Positions 56,605 through 64,000 of a DNA stretch of 64,000 nucleotides are shown here, in pieces. Numbering within the stretch: the first letter of the stretch is position 1; each line of letters begins with the position of its first letter. The DNA is from Liolophura sinensis (lineage: Eukaryota; Mollusca; Polyplacophora; Chitonida; Chitonidae): positions 41,839,385-41,903,384 of the forward strand of contig NC_088295.1 in assembly GCF_032854445.1 (NCBI RefSeq). Reading direction: 5' to 3'. Position numbers and translations under genes: made by a program. The notes beneath the pieces were generated by a model. It was not told where the DNA came from. It did not search any database and saw nothing but the letters and a program-made list of their open reading frames with translations.

Positions 56605-57931
56605 GTAAGTTTTCTTTTCAGTGACCCGATTTCTCGGTTTGTTTTTTGTTGACTTTTTGGGCGACCAACTCGCATTTTGACAGTTGAGGGTTGGAACTTC
56701 CGGGGCTCTTTTTCTCCATAAAACTCAATTTTTGTGACAACTAATGACTTTCTGTGTGATTAACCATTGTCATGCAAACATGGAACATGAGATGTGCTTG
56801 AAACGAACCATAAAGACGACATCGCTTTAAATTAGTGCTCGTTCAGTGCATCAAGATATAGCTTGCTACATGATGTACGCCACTACGTGTATGTCTGGAT
56901 GTCTGAATCAGTGCATCTCTTTGTAAATACAATAGACGAAAAAAGCAATCCATGTTGGAATAGTTACCCATTAAGTGCATGTAGCTTGTTCAAGGCTGTT
57001 GGAGGTGATATACACTGGATTTGTAGTTAAGTTACAGTTAAGATGACCGAGTAATGAAGTTCTGCAGATTAAAGACTACTATAACTTGTGGAAATGACAA
57101 CAGTTATTATATTATCCAGACATACGTTTTCGCAATACCCACAGTTTCATGTCAATGTGAAAAAATACACGTTTTGAACACGAGATGGATTGGATCGTGT
57201 GAATCAAAATTCGAATTCAGTAAGCAGTCTGCTTATGCTGTAGACTGCAGTAATTTTTGCTCTGAAAGGCATTGCTTCTTCTGGTGTTGTGCTCAAATTG
57301 TTAATACCACGAAAATCCATGAGGCGATGCTAGTTATGTAGTACAAAATACATACATAGATCTACAAATCCCGCGTGCAGGTAGTGGGAACTAAACCCAG
57401 TCTACTCTAAAGCACACATATTTTATCCTGTGTTTTATTAGTATTAGTAGTTCAAAGATATGCTTTTTTGACCAAGTATTATTAAAATTAAATATTTCCT
57501 TTGCTATGTATATATATATATGTATATAATCATGTGATGCCAGCTATATTCCATATCAGTTTAATATTTCAACCTGGCGTCTCTTAGGACGGAAGTACTG
57601 TAGCATTTTAAGGTACAAAGGCTGAACTGTGGATGTACATATATTCATGTACAAGTATAGGAAACCATAAATTTAGAACCCTGACCACTATCTGAATATG
57701 GAGTTTTTCTTGAATATTTAGTACACTGGCATATATGCAGGCAATTTGTATGCTAGAACCTATAGTCTCCATTGTATACATACATGTACATGTACATGTA
57801 TAAGTGCATTGTAATCTTTGTGATGATTTTGTGTTATTTTTAAAGACGTGTTCTATACTTTACTGGTACAATGTTCAGTGTATGGTATAATACTTACACC
57901 ACAGATCCAAATGTATTATTGTTATTTTCAG

Positions 57932-58026
57932 ATACTGTACCTTTTTAAGGTTAATCCACAGTTGTCAAACTGACATTGAAGGACCTGAGCTGTCTTTTTT
58001 ACTGATTAATGGTCAACTGTTTTAAG
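57932..58026 (+). other. Possible untranslated exon of the second gene
   Basis: TTATTTTCAG acceptor and AAG|GTGAGT donor bound 95 bases. No frame stays open across both boundaries; the best one stops at TTTTAA three bases from the end. It could be a 5' UTR exon or chance. Confidence 0.25.
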
Positions 58027-58430
58027 GTGAGTGTACAGATTTTACATGAATAATTTACACATTTCATTTCATGGACTGAACTCTCTTCTGATGAGATGGT
58101 TTTTGGTGTTAGTGGCTATGGTTAAAATATGTCTATATTTATATGAGAAAAAGGTAGAGTAAAAACTTCATTTTAGGTAAATGTTGCACATGCATTTAAA
58201 AGCCATAGATTTGTGTTTAGGACAATCCAAACCGTTTCAGAAGAGAAAACAGCACCATTTTATATGTACATGTATTTGAAAAAAAAATGCACAAATATGT
58301 ATTAATTGTGATCTATTACAGGGAATGATTTCAAGGTGATATTGATACATTCTCTATGTGTACATATTATGCATACTTACATGTACATGTATGCAGGATA
58401 CTGTGAACCCTGAAAGACTATAAGTGTACA

Positions 58431-58543
58431 GGGGCCAGTTTCATGAAGCTCACTAGCTACCTTAACAACATATGTTGTAGAGATATAAAGTGCACTTGAC
58501 TAAGAGCAACTTAACACTAAGTAAGCTTCATGAAACTGGCCCC
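58431..58543. mobile_element. Short element with perfect 20-bp inverted ends
   Basis: GGGGCCAGTTTCATGAAGCT at 58431-58450 is exactly inverted at 58524-58543. It is 113 bp overall and non-coding. The ends resemble those of 17343-17464. Confidence 0.8.
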
Positions 58544-59206
58544 AGGTATAAATAAATGTATGCACACTGATGTCATGAAGTCATGGTGACATTTGGCAGT
58601 ATCAATCTTAAACCTTCTCAGGGGGAGGCAATCCAGGCCGAAGGCCCTTCAGAGTTTGTACCTCAACCCTCAGTCAGACCTAACTTTTGTAACAGTGACA
58701 AGGGTTAATTCTGTGAACTTTTCTCTGGGCTTGTAAGATTAGTAGAGTACCTTGACATAGCTGGTACATATGTAAAGTACTTATGATCTCGCATTTGATA
58801 CTTGTGATTATACATGTACCTAAATCAATATATACAGTGCATACAGTATGGGGATTCACTGAAGATATATATGCCCCAATATTTTTAACAATAAAAGTGA
58901 TATTTCCTTAATTTCCCACACATGGGTTACATAGCTTACATTGGGACTCTCCAAATGTTTTAAGTTCTACATGTGCAAATACATGTGTACATTTTGTATT
59001 GATGATTTTGATCACTACTTCGTATAGTACACAATATACACTTCGTATATCGATGTGCAGTTAAAGACCTACATATGTGTGTCTACCCACATTCAGTGAC
59101 GGTCAGTTTATACTACATAAGACAGGGCTCTGCCACAATCAACCAGAGAACTAATTGTTCAGATCTAGCTCAGTCTGGTCTGAAGCAGCGTTAAGTCAGG
59201 TTTGTC

Positions 59207-59389
59207 ATGTCCCTGGCAAAGGCTTGTGATATTTTGGATGGCATTTGTGATAGGATACATGAAAAGGAACTATTAAACAAAGGTTATATTTCTATTCCAG
59301 ATGAAGAAATTTATGCCTCGGAATTTATTTTGGGGATATTTTTATACCTGTTAATTAACCCTCTATATTATACATATTTTTCATCAACG
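59207..59389 (+). CDS. Exon-like open segment (a) of an unrecognised second gene
   Basis: ATG at 59207 opens 61 codons (MSLAKACDILDGICDR..., with a hydrophobic stretch FILGIFLYLLINPLYY) and ends at ACG|GTAAGA in phase 0. The composition is protein-like, but the upstream acceptor AAGTCAG is weak. The segment does not join segment (b) in frame, since (b) needs phase 1, so an exon may be missing or this is a chance frame. Product unknown. Confidence 0.3.
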
Positions 59390-59818
59390 GTAAGATTTTT
59401 TCAGAAATTGTGTCATCGTTGATCTTACTCGGAGGTCATTGAATACCCCCGAAGTGCCCAAGCTCGATGAACCGTGTCACTAAAGTGCTCACAAGGTGAC
59501 ATGGGCTAGCTTAGCGCCCCCTCCACGCCAATAATCATCGTTGACGTCACTGCTGCTAGGTAGTTGAGAAAACTGTACCCTGAAGCCATTTTGACCCACC
59601 AAAGTTAAATATGAAAAATTTGTTGGTAGTGTCGTATGTTATTACACATAATAATCTGCTCATTAGGAATTAAAACAAAGTGTTTCATGTGTCCTATTTA
59701 AATAAAAAATTTCATCTGGGTTCAAATTTTTTCTTCTAATGCCTTGTACCAAACATGTGAAAATGATGTTAATTGGAGATTTAAGTAAATTTCATACAGA
59801 TGTAACTTGTATTTGTAG

Positions 59819-60080
59819 ACATGAGCAGTAGATTTTTGATCTTGCCAACTAAACTTGTTACCAATGATGCTTGGTATGATAAGATTGAAAATGTCAGGGA
59901 CATCTTGTGGATGTCAGGTTTAGATTTTGTTTCCTCTGTACTAGCACGTACCTTTATGTACTGTGACCTATGCATTGAACAGTTATTAAAACTGTCTGAT
60001 GCACCTGCCACATACATTCTGTTTTTGAGATCCATTTACCTGCAGATATGGCTGGCTCAGCTGGGACCTGAAGTCAGAAG
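59819..60080 (+). CDS. Exon-like open segment (b) of an unrecognised second gene
   Basis: Acceptor TTTGTAG ends at 59818. The frame through ATG 59821 stays open for 86 codons (MSSRFLILPTKLVTNDAWYD..., CIEQLLKLSDAP, YLQIWLAQLGPEV) and leaves two bases at AAG|GTTGGT. The alternative donor TTG|GTGAGG is at 60085. It reads like a helical soluble protein, but I cannot name a family. Joined to segment (c) the frame is kept (phase 2). Confidence 0.35.
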
Positions 60081-60132
60081 GTTGGTGAGGTGTACATGTA
60101 CATAAATGACAGTAAAGTGTGCATGTAGATTA

Positions 60133-60352
60133 CTGTATTTTCCTGTCTGGCATGTAAAAATGCACTTTCAGATGCACATGAAGGCCTTAACATTATACTT
60201 TTGTTGCCATCACTTCAGTTTTTGTGATAAAAAATTAACATTCACAAAAAAATGTTTAGTTGTCATATAATGTAGATGAATCAACTAAAATCAAGCAAAA
60301 TGTGTCACATGAAGAAAGTCAAACTTCAGATGAAAGTAAATTTATATTCTTG
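60133..60352 (+). mobile_element. MITE-like family M2, copy 2
   Basis: Starts CTGTATTTTCCTGTCTGG. Internal ATGCACTTTCAGATGCACAT, CATCACTTCAGTTTTTGTGA and ATCAAGCAAAATGTGTCAC track 47713-47941 in order. The right end AACTTCAGATGAAAGTAAA is the decayed inverted end. Confidence 0.65.
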
Positions 60353-61378
60353 AGGTTGTCATACATTGGTAACACCAACCAATTAAATCAATAAATAGAT
60401 AACTGTTTTACCTGTATGGGGCTTCTTTACAGCCTATAACATGTAATTATGCTTCGTGGCTATCTGCAGTTGAGATATATGTGTCAGCAATAAATGTTTC
60501 TAATGCTCCTCCATATTTTATTTGAGGACTGATGTCAACTAAATGTATGCTCTTTGAATTTGAATGGTATTTCTGCATGTTGAGGAGATGTAAGGTGTAC
60601 CTGACACTCTCTCAAATTACCTAGATAATAAGGTAATGCAGGGCTATCAACCTGAGATGTTGCAACATTAGTGTGACATCCTTTTGTGCTATAACATTGC
60701 CATTTCATGGCATGTATGGGCAAGACATGGCACATGCGAGCTAGTATATACAGTAGTTAGTCAATACATGAAGAATGACTTTTACTTCCTGAAATATTTC
60801 TTTATTAAAGGATTTGCAAGGTAATTCGAGACATAATAGTTCTCTTTTGTTTTTATGTTTTACTGTTGTATATACCTGCTCATGTTAAAGATGCGTTAAT
60901 TTACCCAGAATGCTGTAACTAAAAGTGATGTCACAAAAGGATGTCATCATGACGTTTTAAAGTAACCACTTGAAACTCGTATATTGAAATGTGTGATTTT
61001 CTCAGTCTTCTCAGAACATTTAATTAGCTGATGACCATTTCATAAATACCATGAAATTTTAGACATTTATATTTGAGAATGGTGCTACATCTGACATTTT
61101 CTTCTTTCTTTATTTACATCCCAGCTCATAAGTCTTAAAGGCACCAACATAAGAAGTTCTGGGGAAAATTCTACATGCGCATGTAGGCCAACATCTGAAA
61201 TGTGTATGCATTTTACACGTAAACCCTGTACAGTTTTAAGGCATTCCTATCTTTACTATTGCAGCCAAGGTATCCTTTAACCCAATATGTACCTATACTT
61301 TATGTGGGCAGTGAAACATAACACCATGCTGTATGCTTGGAAAGAAAACCAGTGTACATTGTGTACATGTATATGCAG

Positions 61379-61490
61379 GATAAAACAGGACTACATTTCA
61401 TGGGCATCGAGAGACACAAGACACACACATCCTGTTTTGCTTCACAGAAATCAGGACAGGAAGTGTTCTAGCTCATCTCTTGTCCAACAG
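61379..61490 (+). CDS. Exon-like open segment (c) of an unrecognised second gene
   Basis: Acceptor ATATGCAG ends at 61378 and donor CAACAG|GTACTA begins at 61491. In the phase left by segment (b) it encodes RIKQDYISWASRDTRHTH and a further 20 residues, without a stop. Weak evidence beyond phase agreement. Confidence 0.25.
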
Positions 61491-61499
61491 GTACTACAC

Positions 61500-62413
61500 T
61501 GAGTACATACATGTATACACATACAAGTACTGCAGTATGTCGAAGGGATAACATCAGTTATACTGTAATTCATCAACCTGTTTGCATGTTTGCAATATGT
61601 TTAAAAAGAGGTGAATAATATTATAGCTGCTCTTTGGTGTGTAAAAAGGGTGAGAAATTGAGTTACAACAGTACAGATGTACATGTATGTGTGGACTATT
61701 GTTACAAGTGTACTGATATGTACAGACATGCCACAGAATGCTGTTGCCCTGTTCAATCTATAATGCCTACCATGAATCTTCAGAACGGTTCAGATTGTAT
61801 GTTTTTGTACAGCTTTTGGCTAAATTCACCTATACCAACATAATCTATATGTGTAATTTAGAAATTTATCTGTAAATAGTACTGTCAGTTCCACAGGTGT
61901 ATGTTTTATACTTATGCTGGACACAATCTCAAATAACCATCACATCCCATCACATGTCACATATAGCATAGATTTGCTGTTTTAATAATGTACGCCTTTA
62001 TGATTTATCTGTAGCTATATTCACATCCCGCTAATGTAGGTTTACGAAGGCAAATGCTGATACTGGTAAATTATGCAAGCTACCATTATACAATATATGC
62101 ATTTTTGTGGGGGTATATGCACATTGTGCTGAGTGATCGTATTATTCCAGTTTAATAGGTAAATAATATACTCTACCGAGGTCAAAACCAGCTGACTTGC
62201 TCATTAAAATCTGACACAAGCTTATTTTTACAAGTTCTATCCATTACTTCATTCATCTCACACATTAGAGTGCTAGAGTGTATAGCCATACAAGTAACAT
62301 CCATCCACATGTAACTGCTGATAGTGAGATACATATGTAATTTATGGTGAATAACATATAGTTATGAAGTACATACATGTGGGATCCTTTTAAAGCTATC
62401 TTACAGCGTGAAT
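61500..62413. other. Unique AT-rich sequence, no gene seen
   Basis: Only short chance frames and TACATGTA-type motifs. It may be intron of the putative second gene. Confidence 0.5.
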
Positions 62414-62551
62414 CTGACAGCAACCTGCAGATAGTCGTGGGTTTGCCTCGGGCTCTCCCCACCTTCCTCCCACCATAATGCTGGCTGTCGTACAAGTAAA
62501 AAAAAATTATTTTTTTTTGAGTACGGTGTTAAACACCAATTAAATAAATAC
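62414..62551 (+). mobile_element. SINE family A, 3' fragment
   Basis: ACAGCAACCTGCAGATAGTC, CCTCCCACCATAATGCTGGC, TTGAGTACGGTGTTAAACAC and CAATTAAATAAATA, with an A/T-tract insertion inside the ATATTCTTG motif. Confidence 0.85.
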
Positions 62552-62764
62552 AGGTAAATAGTACATGTACCTTCCAGACAAACCTCAATGAAATCTTTTT
62601 AAGATGAATGGAACTGTCAGAGTCAGGTAAAATGTGCAACTTAGTTACTACGTGAACGCAATATATTTCATTCTTGTGAAATTTTCAGATTTAAACTGGA
62701 CATTTCTGCATAGTAATTTGAGATTTATTCAACTCTGAGAACAAATAGAATATATGTAGAACAC

Positions 62765-62979
62765 CCTAAATAACCTAAAAATTTGACCACACACAAGCAT
62801 ATTTGGAGGCAAATAGATGTATTGAGACATTACTTTTGATGCAAAAATTTACATATTCCCAGTAGGCTATCATTATACCTTCCAAACATGTCTCAAAGTA
62901 CCTCATTAAATTCAATAGAACTCCCAGAATCTTGATAAATGAGCAGTTAAGTCATGGACAGAGTTTTAGGTCATTTAGG
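62765..62979 (+). mobile_element. MITE-like family M1, copy 3
   Basis: CCTAAATAACCTAAAAATTT left end, TTTGGAGGCAAATAGATGT, CCCAGTAGGCTATCATTATA and right end TTTTAGGTCATTTAGG align in order with 7360-7563. Confidence 0.75.
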
Positions 62980-64000
62980 TATATATATGAACACGGTGTA
63001 TTGTGAGAAACGAGTAGTGTGATTTAAGCCTTTCGTCTTAAGGCACATGTATGCATCATTACAATTTTTGAAGTGTTTTCAAGTGAAAGAACAATAAATT
63101 AATCAGCTAAGTCACTAATGGTAATGTTTCAGGGTTAAAGGTAAAGAAAAATTAAATATCCATCAATCAAATACCATTGAAAAGAGTATGTATTTCCTGG
63201 CAGGTGCATGCCATAATAAAATTCTAATATGTTCCTCAAGTTGATAAATTATAAATAAAGTCAGCTTTGCAGTTTTTAGGCTTTACGTGTATGGTGAGGA
63301 AAAATGGCAAGATTATACAGCAGGCACCACCAGATAGAAAAAAATGTGCTCTTTTCAGCCTGTATTATCATGTTTTTAAGTTTTCTTCTCCTGTAGTGAA
63401 TAAGAGTCTAAAAGGATGTATTTCATTGGGGCTGACATAATGGCAATGTTCACCGCGTTACCTGCACATAGCACACTGTGACACATCACTGTTTTAGATT
63501 AAGTTGCAGGTTTTATTTCAGTAGCTTATTATGAATAAAATATGACATTTTCTGGTACGTTACTAAGCTCTTAGGTTAAACGATCACATGTAGCTTATCT
63601 TCAGTGAAAATAAATGTATCTACAGGGTCAGACAGTGCTTAGCCAAGATATTGTAATGAGATTATGATGATCACCATTGTGTTTCCTGATGTACAAATTA
63701 GTTTTCACCCAAAAAAAAAAACAGGCAAAAACGAAAAACTAACTCTCATTAGTTGCAATCCCGTAAAAGTCAGTGGCATTCTTTTACTCTTGCCACTCGT
63801 TAATGGTCCAACTCACTGACAGACGAACAAAGCAGTTCATAATGATAATGGAGCTGCTTGACACAGAAAAAAATACCCATCATAACTAGATGTTTATGTA
63901 ATCAAACAGTTTCTTTATTGAACTTTGAGTCAAATTACATGTACCTAGCGTAATATGTATTACTTCACTGTCATCACTTACTTGCAGGGCTTGGTACATT
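62980..64000. other. Right-edge AT-rich sequence, no gene seen
   Basis: No supported exon. TTGCAGGGCTTGGTACATT at the very end could be an acceptor and exon start but cannot be judged because the window ends. Confidence 0.4.

Overview
The window looks like animal nuclear DNA, most likely from a mollusc (bivalve or gastropod) or a close lophotrochozoan. It is AT-rich, with small GC-richer exons bounded by GT/AG introns. It carries many tRNA-derived SINEs ending in AATAAATA- or CACTCACTCA-type tails, short inverted-repeat elements, and a scattered TACATGTA palindrome. There is no bacterial-type gene organisation, and most open frames are chance frames in introns or repeats.

The main feature is one nuclear receptor gene on the + strand, reconstructed by hand. 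It has seven coding exons (1347-1389, 33040-34292, 39509-39659, 40084-41531, 42977-43129, 43914-44133, 44833-45077). All junctions obey GT/AG and keep frame, giving a predicted protein of 1170 residues. Intron 1 is about 31.6 kb. The protein has a 410-residue Ser/Thr/Pro-rich N-terminal region and a two-finger DNA-binding domain (411-479) with an NR1-type P-box. A hinge of nearly 500 residues follows, with an NLS and three SUMO-type motifs. The ligand-binding domain (about 970-1170) resembles Rev-erb (NR1D), ROR (NR1F) and E75. The second finger is preceded by an 18-residue spacer where the family pattern has 15. The C-terminus keeps an AF-2-like helix that Rev-erb lacks. I read it as an orphan NR1 receptor and give no firm symbol.

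Region by region: 1-1346 holds a SINE and the promoter side of the gene, with a GCCATTTT motif and a RORE-like site just before the ATG. 1390-33039 is intron 1, with SINEs of two families, a tandem SINE dimer, foldback and MITE-like elements, a minisatellite and a roughly 400 bp near-perfect palindrome. 33040-45077 holds the other exons; the introns between them carry more SINEs, a 22-bp minisatellite of 18 units and AT microsatellites. 45078-56400 is 3' flank or 3' UTR with a degenerate ~66-bp repeat, a MITE-like element and a local segmental duplication. From about 56430 to the right end there may be a second + strand gene: a promoter-like GC-richer patch and several exon-like open segments whose product I do not recognise.
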